A stretch of 64,000 bases of DNA from Pseudomonas borbori (GTDB lineage Bacteria; Pseudomonadota; Gammaproteobacteria; Pseudomonadales; Pseudomonadaceae): positions 94,962-158,961 of the forward strand of contig NZ_FOWX01000001.1 in assembly GCF_900115555.1 (NCBI RefSeq). Reading direction: 5' to 3'. A program made the position numbers and the translations under genes. Below the pieces are notes generated by a model that saw nothing but the letters and a program-made list of their open reading frames with translations, had not been told where the DNA came from and did no database searches. Every line of letters begins with the position of its first letter. Position 1 is the stretch's first letter. This document shows positions 54,348 through 62,131 of this stretch, piece after piece.

Positions 54348-56006
54348 ATGGTGAAGACAAAAATAATTACCCCCGCACAAGGTGCCTACAACTATCCCTT
54401 GCTGATCAAGAGCCTGCTGCTGTCGGGCCAGCGCTACGAAGCCGAGCAGGAGATCGTCTATGCCGACAAGCTGCGCTTCAGCTATCGCACGCTCAACGAG
54501 CGTATCCACCGTTTGGCCAATGCCCTGACGGCTGCCGGGATCAAGGCCGGCGACACCGTGGCGATGCTGGATTGGGACAGCCACCGCTACCTGGAATGCT
54601 TCTTCGCCGTGCCGATGATTGGCGCGGTGCTGCATACGGTGAACATTCGCATGTCGCCGGAGCAGGTGCTCTACACCATGAACCACGCCGAGGATGACCT
54701 GGTGCTGGTGCATGATGACTTCCTGCCGCTGCTCGAGCAGATCCAGGGTGAGCTGACCACCGTCAAGGGTTTCATCCAGCTCAGCGACGAGGGTGCGCCC
54801 GCTACCGCGCTGCCGGTGCTTGGGGAATATGAGCAGCTGCTCGCCCAGGCGGCGGCGATCTACGACTTCCCCGACTTCGACGAGAACTCGGTGGCCACCA
54901 CCTTCTACACCACCGGAACCACCGGCAACCCGAAAGGCGTGTATTTCAGCCACCGCCAGTTGGTGCTGCATACCCTGAATGCGGTCGGCACCCTGGGCGT
55001 GTACCAGGGCGCGCCGCTGCTGCGTTCCGACGACGTCTACATGCCCATCACGCCGATGTTCCATGTGCATGCCTGGGGCGTGCCCTATGTGGCGACCCTG
55101 ATGGGGATCAAGCAGGTCTACCCGGGGCGCTACGAGCCGAACAGCCTGGTTCGCCTGTATCGTGAGGAAAAGGTGACCTTCTCCCACTGCGTGCCGACCA
55201 TCTTGCAGATGATCCTGAGCTGCCCCGAAGCGGCGCACACCGATTTCAGTGGCTGGAAGATGCTTCTGGGCGGCAGCGCCCTGACCCTGGGCGTGGCTGG
55301 CCAGGCTGCCGCCAGAGGGATGCTGGTGCACAGCGGCTACGGCATGTCCGAGACCTGCCCGCTGCTCTGCGTCACCTACCTGCGGACGGCGGAACTGCAG
55401 CAGCCGATGGACGCGCAACTGGCCGTGCGGATCAAGACCGGGGTGCCGGTGCCGATGGTCGATCTGCGCATCATCGATGCCAGCGGCAACCGGGTGGCTC
55501 ACGATGGTGTGGCGCAGGGCGAGGTCGTGGTGCGTGCGCCCTGGCTGACCCAGGGCTATCTGCATGAGCCCGAGAAGGGCGCCGAACTGTGGGAGGATGG
55601 CTGGTTGCATACGGGCGACATCGCCTCGATCGACCCCCGTGGCGGGGTGGAGATCAAGGACCGGATCAAGGACGTGATCAAGACTGGTGGCGAGTGGATC
55701 AGCTCGCTGGAGCTGGAGAGCCTGATCAGCAAGCACCCGGCCGTGGCTTCTGTCGCCGTAGTGGGTATTCCCGATGATCAGTGGGGCGAGCGGCCGATGG
55801 CCCTGGTGGTTTGTCAGCCGGGCCAGGCAGTCGAGCAGAAGACCATTGAGGTCCACCTGCAACAGTTCGTCGACAGCGGCCACATCAACAAGTGGGCGAT
55901 CCCCAAGCAGATCAAGTTCGTTGCGGATATCCCGAAAACCAGCGTCGGCAAGATCAACAAGAAGCTCATCCGCGAGAATGAACTGGCGCAAGGGCGTGCC
56001 GAGTAA
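54348..56006 (+). CDS. Fatty acyl-CoA ligase (AMP-forming)
   Basis: 552 aa ANL-superfamily ligase. The AMP/ATP loop YTTGTTGNPKGV is at residues 187-198, with GYGMSETCPL, the hinge region KDRIKDVIKTGGEW and the C-terminal catalytic lysine in TSVGKINKK. Of the medium/long-chain acyl-CoA synthetase (AlkK/FadD-like) type. It activates free fatty acids for the neighbouring acyl-CoA dehydrogenase. Preceded by AGGTAGACCTCACC; starts 109 bp after the dehydrogenase. Confidence 0.93.
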   Translation: MVKTKIITPAQGAYNYPLLIKSLLLSGQRYEAEQEIVYADKLRFSYRTLNERIHRLANALTAAGIKAGDTVAMLDWDSHRYLECFFAVPMIGAVLHTVNIRMSPEQVLYTMNHAEDDLVLVHDDFLPLLEQIQGELTTVKGFIQLSDEGAPATALPVLGEYEQLLAQAAAIYDFPDFDENSVATTFYTTGTTGNPKGVYFSHRQLVLHTLNAVGTLGVYQGAPLLRSDDVYMPITPMFHVHAWGVPYVATLMGIKQVYPGRYEPNSLVRLYREEKVTFSHCVPTILQMILSCPEAAHTDFSGWKMLLGGSALTLGVAGQAAARGMLVHSGYGMSETCPLLCVTYLRTAELQQPMDAQLAVRIKTGVPVPMVDLRIIDASGNRVAHDGVAQGEVVVRAPWLTQGYLHEPEKGAELWEDGWLHTGDIASIDPRGGVEIKDRIKDVIKTGGEWISSLELESLISKHPAVASVAVVGIPDDQWGERPMALVVCQPGQAVEQKTIEVHLQQFVDSGHINKWAIPKQIKFVADIPKTSVGKINKKLIRENELAQGRAE

Positions 56007-56078
56007 GCAGGTTGCAATCTCCTGGACAGCGCCCTGCGCCGAGTGATGGCAATCAGCCGTGACGCACCGCCGGCGACC

Positions 56079-56119
56079 GACCGGATCGATGCGAGGCCAC
56101 GTCCGCTATCGATCCGGTC
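56079..56119. terminator. Inverted repeat after the ligase gene
   Basis: GACCGGATCGAT is perfectly inverted at 56108-56119 across a 17-base loop. It is followed on + by CTTGCC only, so a weak terminator or a binding site. The rest of 56007-56267 shows nothing recognisable. Confidence 0.5.
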
Positions 56120-56267
56120 CTTGCCTGGGTAAGTGGTCAATCGCTGAGCTCGCCAGGCAATCGGCTGGGGCTTTGTGCGGTTGCAGCTACTTCCAAAGCA
56201 CTATTGCCCTTCGCTTGCCTGGTGTTCGATGCTGAAATGCCGAAACCTGCCAGAGCCGAGTCTCGCT

Positions 56268-58808
56268 ATGCCTGCCGCCTGCAACTTCCCTGCGCTCAAT
56301 GTTGCGCAACCCGAGTCTCGGCAGTTGGCCAACGGGCTGCAGGTGGCGATGCTCAGCCTGCCGGGTACGGTCAAGGCGGCGCTCAGCGTGCGGGTCGCGG
56401 CGGGTAGTCATGACGAGCCGGACGATTACCCCGGCCTGGCGCATTTTCTCGAGCACCTGCTGTTTCTCGGCAGCAGTGGCTATGCCGTCGAACAGAGTTT
56501 GATGGCGTTCGTGCAGGCCTGTGGCGGGCAGGTCAATGCCTCGACCCAGGCACGCCATACCGATTACTTCTGCGAGGTGCCGGCGGATCGACTCGAAGAG
56601 GCTCTGGTCCGGTTGCTCGACATGCTGGCCAATCCGCTGCTGGACGAGGCCGCGCAGTTGCGCGAGCGCGAGGTGGTGCATGCCGAGTTTCTCGCCCGCG
56701 GCCGGGATCCGGACACCCTGGTGTCGGTGGCGCTGGGTCAGGCGTTGCCGGCCGGGCACAGGTTCGCGGCTTTCCAGGCCGGTAACCGTGACACCTTGGC
56801 CGTCGAGCAGGCCGGGTTCCAGCAGGCATTACAGGCGTTTCACCAGCGGTTCTACCAGGCCGGCCAACTGTCGCTGCTGGTGGTTGGGCCGCAGCCGCTC
56901 GATGAGTTGCATGCGCTGGTCCAGCGGCACGGCGCCGCGTTGCCGGGGCGGGGCAGGCAACAGCAGTCGCCTGCGGCAGCGTTATTGCCGTTGCGCCTGC
57001 AGCAGTTATGCATGACCCTGCCCGGCGGTGCGCCATCCTTGCAACTGGCGTTCGCCCTCGAATGGGTCCCTCCCGAGATGGACGAGGCGCTGGATTTTCT
57101 ACAGACCTGGCTGCGCTCCGAGGCCCCGGGCGGTTTGCTCGCCGGTATGCGCGAGGCGGGTCTGTGCCAGGGGTTGCAGGTCCGGCTGGTGTATCGCTAC
57201 GCCGATCAGGCCATGTTGCTGCTGAGCTGCGCGGGCGTCGATCAGGCGCCTGCAAGCCAGGCCGCGGTTGCGGCCGCCGTGCTGAGCTGGTTGGGCTTCT
57301 TTGCGAGTGCCGATCGGCGCGGGGCTTTGCATGAGCGCTATCGGACCATCCAGCGCTGTCGCCTGAACAGTTTGCCAGCCTTGGCTTTGGCCCGTCATTG
57401 GCAGGATTGCCTGGCGGCCGGTTGGAACCCGGCTGACGGCTTGAGCGGGGCAGGGCAGACGGCGCTGGCAGCGCTGCTGGAACAGATGCAAGACGCTCGG
57501 CGTCAGGTCAGGCTGTTCGGCGGCAGCGGACAAATGCCCGATTGGCCCGCCGCGGGCTTTGCCCTGCAGATGCAGGAGACGCCGCCGGTGTGCGCGGCGC
57601 CTCGCACCTGGGCGTGGCGGTTGCCGCCGGCCAATCCGTTTATTGCCCCCGCAGCTGGTCCAGTGCCTGCCCTTGACATCGCGGCCCGGGTGCGTTGGTT
57701 GCCGGCTCAAGCCGCGGGCGGACAAGGCGTGCTTTACTGGCGCTGCTGTCTGGCCGAGCGGGTCGACGTAGTCCTGTTGCAGGCACTGCTGGGGGTGGCG
57801 TTGCGTAGCCTTGTAGCTGATGCGGCGGAGGTCGGAGTCGCCTTGCACGTGGTCGCCCGGGATGAGGGCTGGCAACTGTCGCTGCACGGACCTGCCGCTT
57901 TGTTGCCTGCGGTCATGCAACAGGCGCTGCCAGTGTTGCTTCGCCCCGCGCCCGATGCCTGGCCGCAAGGGCGGCGCGAGGCCCGACAGGCTGCGGCCCA
58001 GGCGCAAGCCGAGATGCCATTTCGCCAGTTGCTCAAGCGCTTGCCCGAGTTGTTTGCGCCGCCCAGGCGCGAGTGTGCCGCCCTGACCCCGCAACGTTTG
58101 CACGAGTGCTACCGACAGGCGCGCTTCGATGGCCTGGGCATGGGGATCGACACGACCGAGCAACTCGCCATCGAGCGATTGTTCCACTCGGTGGCGGCGC
58201 TGCACTCGGCCGAAGCGCCGGTCATGGGGCCGGCCGGGCGTTACTGGCAGGACGCCGCCATCGACTGCAGTGACTCGGCGTTGCTGCTGTTCTGCCCGTT
58301 GCCGGCCGCAGATGCCGCGACCGAGGCTGCTTGGCGATTGCTCGCACAGCTCTGCCAGGGGGCCTTTTTCCAGCGTCTGCGTAGCGAACTGCAACTGGGC
58401 TATGCGGTGTTTTGCGGGTTCCGCCAGGTGCAGGCGCATCGCGGCATCCTGTTCGCCGTGCAGTCGCCGCATGCGTCGGCGGAGCAAGTACTCGGCCATA
58501 TCGAGGCGTTTCTCCAGGCCCAGGGCCAGCGCCTGGCGGCACTCGATGATCGGGCGCTCGCCCGGGTGGCCGACGAGCTACGCCGGCAGGCCCAGGCGGG
58601 CAGTCCGCAGGAGCTTGCCGAGCGGCACTGGCAAGCACACCTGGCTGGTTTGTCCGCACAGCATGAGATGGACGTGCTGCAGGCCTTGGCAAGGCTCGAT
58701 CGGTCGCAGTTGCTGGGTGCTCATCGTCAACTGAGCGAGGCTCAGGGTGGTTGGCGGGTACTGGCCAATGCCGCCACGCCGGTATCGGGTTGGTCATCGC
58801 CAAGCTGA
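56268..58808 (+). CDS. pqqF: PqqF-like M16 family metallopeptidase
   Basis: 846 aa from the ATG at 56268. The inverted zinc motif HFLEH is at residues 59-63, and a further glutamate ligand lies in the REREVVHAE region (133-140), as in pitrilysin/insulinase peptidases. The C-terminal halves are diverged inactive repeats. In pseudomonads PqqF is proposed to process the PqqA precursor peptide of pyrroloquinoline quinone. The frame is open to 56175 with another ATG at 56229; none has a convincing ribosome site, so the start is uncertain. The pqqABCDE genes are not in the window but may lie to the right, past the sensor kinase. Confidence 0.85.
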   Translation: MPAACNFPALNVAQPESRQLANGLQVAMLSLPGTVKAALSVRVAAGSHDEPDDYPGLAHFLEHLLFLGSSGYAVEQSLMAFVQACGGQVNASTQARHTDYFCEVPADRLEEALVRLLDMLANPLLDEAAQLREREVVHAEFLARGRDPDTLVSVALGQALPAGHRFAAFQAGNRDTLAVEQAGFQQALQAFHQRFYQAGQLSLLVVGPQPLDELHALVQRHGAALPGRGRQQQSPAAALLPLRLQQLCMTLPGGAPSLQLAFALEWVPPEMDEALDFLQTWLRSEAPGGLLAGMREAGLCQGLQVRLVYRYADQAMLLLSCAGVDQAPASQAAVAAAVLSWLGFFASADRRGALHERYRTIQRCRLNSLPALALARHWQDCLAAGWNPADGLSGAGQTALAALLEQMQDARRQVRLFGGSGQMPDWPAAGFALQMQETPPVCAAPRTWAWRLPPANPFIAPAAGPVPALDIAARVRWLPAQAAGGQGVLYWRCCLAERVDVVLLQALLGVALRSLVADAAEVGVALHVVARDEGWQLSLHGPAALLPAVMQQALPVLLRPAPDAWPQGRREARQAAAQAQAEMPFRQLLKRLPELFAPPRRECAALTPQRLHECYRQARFDGLGMGIDTTEQLAIERLFHSVAALHSAEAPVMGPAGRYWQDAAIDCSDSALLLFCPLPAADAATEAAWRLLAQLCQGAFFQRLRSELQLGYAVFCGFRQVQAHRGILFAVQSPHASAEQVLGHIEAFLQAQGQRLAALDDRALARVADELRRQAQAGSPQELAERHWQAHLAGLSAQHEMDVLQALARLDRSQLLGAHRQLSEAQGGWRVLANAATPVSGWSSPS

Positions 58809-59075
58809 TCCATTGCGCTATTTCTTCCTTCGATCCTCCACCTCGGGCATGTCGTCGATCCGGCGGCAGGCCTGCGTGCACTTTGGCGTAAAGGTCTACG
58901 ACCTTTGGCTCGCTCCGTGGTCTGGCCAGGTCTTACGTCTTATTGTGCGAGCCGTCGCGTCCGGCCAAAGCAGCACTCAATTAGCGCCATAGCAGCGTAT
59001 GGCTGATGGTGCTGCTTTTCGATAATCGCCTCCGAACCGACTGACCGACGGTCATTCCCTCAAGCGGAGAGCGTT

Positions 59076-60260
59076 ATGAACAACAAGAAAATCGCCAATA
59101 CCCGATTCCTGCCTCTGGCGCTGACTGCTGCCGTCGCCCTGGCAACAGCCCAGCAAGCGGCCGCGGAAATCGTCCTGTATGACAAGGACGACACCACGTT
59201 CTCCACCGATGGCTATATCAATGCCTTCTATGTGAACAGCGATGTGGATCGCGAAGGCGAGCAGTTCGACCGCCGTCAGTCGCGGGTGAAGATGGGCTTT
59301 CTGCCCAACTGGATCGGCTTCAACTTCGGCAAGCAGGTCGACGATCTCAAGCTCGGCGGTCGTTCCTCGTTCTGGGTGACCATCAACGACAGCGAGACCA
59401 ACGGCACCGGCACCGCCATCGACGTGCGCCAGTTCTACGGCACCGTGGCCAACCCGGAGTGGGGCGAGGTGCTGGTGGGCAAGGACTTCGGCCTGTTCTC
59501 GCGCTCCAACATCTTCCTCGACGAACTGCTCGCCGGCTACGGCAACGTCAGCGATACCCTGGGCCTGGTCGATGGCACCGGCGTGTCCTTCGGCAACATC
59601 GGCACCGGCTACCCCTATCCGTTCCCGACCTCGCAGATCACCTACCGCAACAACAACCTGGCCGAGGGCCTGCGTTTCGCGGTCGGCATCATGGACCCGG
59701 TGGACACCAACGACGACAGCGCCGTTGGCAAGTCCTACCAGGAGGAGCCGCGTTTCGAGTCGGAAGTCAGCTACCAGTTCGATCTCGGCGGCGCGACCAT
59801 CTACTCCTGGCTCAATGGTGCCTACCAGACCTCGGACAACACCGACGACACCGTCGACAGCGTCACTTCTCAGGGTGTGGGCTACGGCGTACAGGCCAAG
59901 ATCGGCGGCCTGTCGCTGACCGGCTCCGGCTTCCAGGCCGAGGGCATCAACCCGTTCTTCACCAATAACGCCGGTGAAGCCACCCTGCGTGAAATCGACA
60001 GCGAAGGCTATCTGCTGCAGGGCTCCTACACCTTCGGCAAGAACCGCTTCGCCCTGTCCTACGGCAAGACCGAGGACGATGGCAACGGCCTGGGTACCGC
60101 CGCCGACTACGAGACCCGTGGCGTCGCCTACTTCCGCACCATCAACGACAACCTCAAGCTGGTTGCCGAATACAACCAGTACGAGATCGATGCGGCGACC
60201 GGCAGTGGCCTGGCCGAAGACACCGATACCTTCGCCGTCGGTGCCGTGCTGAGCTGGTAA
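59076..60260 (+). CDS. Gram-negative general-type porin
   Basis: 394 aa. Signal peptide MNNKKIANTRFLPLALTAAV with cleavage near AAA-EI (residue 31). The mature barrel has many short aromatic/aliphatic strands, acidic loops (DSETNGTG, DTNDDSAVG) and ends in Trp (LSW), the outer-membrane assembly signal. Probably a 16-strand porin. RBS CGGAGAG. Neighbours suggest induction with PQQ-dependent alcohol oxidation, but the porin's substrate is unknown. A strong terminator follows. Confidence 0.9.
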   Translation: MNNKKIANTRFLPLALTAAVALATAQQAAAEIVLYDKDDTTFSTDGYINAFYVNSDVDREGEQFDRRQSRVKMGFLPNWIGFNFGKQVDDLKLGGRSSFWVTINDSETNGTGTAIDVRQFYGTVANPEWGEVLVGKDFGLFSRSNIFLDELLAGYGNVSDTLGLVDGTGVSFGNIGTGYPYPFPTSQITYRNNNLAEGLRFAVGIMDPVDTNDDSAVGKSYQEEPRFESEVSYQFDLGGATIYSWLNGAYQTSDNTDDTVDSVTSQGVGYGVQAKIGGLSLTGSGFQAEGINPFFTNNAGEATLREIDSEGYLLQGSYTFGKNRFALSYGKTEDDGNGLGTAADYETRGVAYFRTINDNLKLVAEYNQYEIDAATGSGLAEDTDTFAVGAVLSW

Positions 60261-60275
60261 ACCCTGAGGTGAAAC

Positions 60276-60305
60276 AACCGGACAGGGCAGCCTGTCCGGT
60301 TTTTA
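60276..60305 (+). terminator. Terminator of the porin gene
   Basis: AACCGGACAGG and CCTGTCCGGTT form a perfect 11-bp stem around GCAG, followed by TTTT. Confidence 0.92.
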
Positions 60306-60330
60306 TCTATGGGGGCGCCTAGAGGTGGAA

Positions 60331-60423
60331 ATGCTGATCGATAGCCTGGATGTACTGCTGATCCTGCTGCCGGTAACCGGCTTGTTCCTCGTCCTGCCGA
60401 TTGTGCTGATGCGCTGCATCTGA
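60331..60423 (+). CDS. Candidate 30-aa single-pass membrane peptide
   Basis: Reads MLIDSLDVLLILLPVTGLFL and ends VLMRCI: a two-charge N-terminus, a roughly 20-residue hydrophobic helix with a Pro, and a short basic tail. AGAGGTGG lies 8 bases before the ATG, a good ribosome site. It follows the porin terminator and precedes a four-helix membrane protein gene by 40 bp. No known family; it may be a small membrane regulator or a chance frame. Confidence 0.45.
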   Translation: MLIDSLDVLLILLPVTGLFLVLPIVLMRCI

Positions 60424-60463
60424 CTGCAGCATACTTACCCAACACCCATGAAAGGATGCTCCG

Positions 60464-60859
60464 ATGCTGGGTATATGGCATCTTTACGCGACGGATTACC
60501 TGCTGGTCCTGACAATCTCGACCACCCTGGTTTTCGCGTTGCCGATCTTTCTCGTTCCGCTGGCCTGGGCCCGACTGATGGGTTGGCGGATCCCCACGCA
60601 CACTGACCTGGCGGTCTACTTCGGCCGCTGTCTGGGGGCGTTCATCCTGATCCTCGAAGCCATGATGCTGCGCGCGGCCTTGACTGGCGAAGCCATCCAC
60701 ACGGTCTTTGAACTGCTCGCCGCCACGGCGCTGATGATGATAGTGGTGCACGTCTATGGCGCCTTGCGGCGTATCCAGCCGCTCAGCGAGACCCTGGAAA
60801 TCGGTTTCTACGCCGGCTTGTTGCTGCTGACCCTGCTGTTCTGGCCGTTGTCGGCCTGA
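60464..60859 (+). CDS. Small integral membrane protein of unknown function (131 aa)
   Basis: Four predicted membrane helices (about residues 12-35, 48-70, 78-100 and 110-130), with a basic loop RLMGWRIPTHTD after helix 1. RBS AAAGGATGC before the ATG. No catalytic motif. Position between the porin and the FIST gene suggests a role linked to alcohol or PQQ metabolism, but nothing in the sequence shows it. Confidence 0.75.
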   Translation: MLGIWHLYATDYLLVLTISTTLVFALPIFLVPLAWARLMGWRIPTHTDLAVYFGRCLGAFILILEAMMLRAALTGEAIHTVFELLAATALMMIVVHVYGALRRIQPLSETLEIGFYAGLLLLTLLFWPLSA

Positions 60860-60976
60860 TGCTGTCGTATACCGCTACTTAGGGAGGAGGTCGACACGAC
60901 TCAAGTTGCATGGGTGGCCTGTGCGGACCTTCGTAGAATCATCCCATGACAGGTGGGTTTTCTATTGGGGCACGTT

Positions 60977-62131
60977 ATGCAGCAGGAACGGACAGAAGGG
61001 GTTGTCACCGCCACCTCATGTGCCACGGATGTAGAGCTGGTGGCGCAGGAGCTGGCACGGCAGCTGATTCATCCGCACCTGGGCTTCGTCCTGTTCTTCT
61101 GTTCCGCCGAATACGACTTGCAAGCACTGGGCGCGGCGCTGGAGCAGTATTTCGGCGGCATCGAGCTGGTCGGCTGCACCACGGCCGGCGAGATCACCCC
61201 GCAGGGCTATGGGCGCGGTTGCGTCAGTGCGGTGGGGTTCGATCACCGCAGTTTCTCCATCGCCAGCGCCCTGATTGACGAAATGGAACGCTTCAGCCTG
61301 ATCGACGCCCAGCAACTGGTCGAGCGCCTGGTCAAGGACTGCCGCACCAACGAACTGGCCTCGATCAAGGGCCACAGCTTCGCCCTGACCCTGCTCGACG
61401 GCCTGTCCAGCCGCGAGGAGGTGGTGCTCGGTGCGCTCAGCGCGGCCCTGGGCAGCATCCCCCATTTTGGCGGCTCGGCGGGTGACGACAACCACCTGAC
61501 CCACACCCACGTCTACCACGGCGGCCAGTTCCACACCGGTGCGGCGGTGGTGGTGCTGTTCAACACCTGGCTGGATTTCGAGGTGTTCAGCACCCATCAC
61601 ATCGAACCCTGTGCCGAGAAGCTGGTGGTCACCCGGGCCGACAGCGCTGGCCGGCGGGTCTATGAGTTGAACGCGGCACCGGCCGCGCAGGAATACGCCG
61701 AGTTGATCGGCGTGCCCCTGGAGGCGCTCGATCATCGGGTGTTCGCTGCCAACCCCCTGGCCGTGCGCATCAGCGAGCAGTACTACGTGCGCTCGATCCA
61801 GCAGGTCAACGACGACCTCAGCCTGACCTTCTACTGCGCGGTGGAGAACGGCATCGTGCTCACCGCGATGCGTCCCGGGCCACTATTGCCCAATCTGGAA
61901 AACCTGTTCGACGGCCTGCGCGAGCGCCTCGGGCCCTTGTTGCTGACTATCGGTTGCGATTGTTTTCTGCGTCGTTTGGAGATCGAAGGCCATGGTGGCG
62001 TCGACCCGGTTTCGGCCTTCCTGCGCCGCCAGCCGGTCATAGGCTTCAATACCTACGGAGAGCAGTTCAATGGCATGCACATCAACCAGACCTTTACCGG
62101 AGTCGCCATTGGCCGTCCCGGCCGAGGCTGA
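60977..62131 (+). CDS. FIST domain signal-transduction protein
   Basis: 384 aa with FIST-N (about 15-220; FVLFFCSAEYDLQAL, then GCTTAGEITPQGY and GGSAGDDNHLT) and FIST-C (about 220-384). FIST proteins are predicted sensors of small ligands, often paired with kinases. The ATG at 60977 follows GGGG; an in-frame ATG at 60953 adds 8 residues. Its 3' end overlaps by 62 bp the kinase gene, whose start lies inside it in another frame. The same FIST-kinase pairing precedes the exa/pqq genes in P. aeruginosa (PA1975-PA1976). Confidence 0.9.
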   Translation: MQQERTEGVVTATSCATDVELVAQELARQLIHPHLGFVLFFCSAEYDLQALGAALEQYFGGIELVGCTTAGEITPQGYGRGCVSAVGFDHRSFSIASALIDEMERFSLIDAQQLVERLVKDCRTNELASIKGHSFALTLLDGLSSREEVVLGALSAALGSIPHFGGSAGDDNHLTHTHVYHGGQFHTGAAVVVLFNTWLDFEVFSTHHIEPCAEKLVVTRADSAGRRVYELNAAPAAQEYAELIGVPLEALDHRVFAANPLAVRISEQYYVRSIQQVNDDLSLTFYCAVENGIVLTAMRPGPLLPNLENLFDGLRERLGPLLLTIGCDCFLRRLEIEGHGGVDPVSAFLRRQPVIGFNTYGEQFNGMHINQTFTGVAIGRPGRG

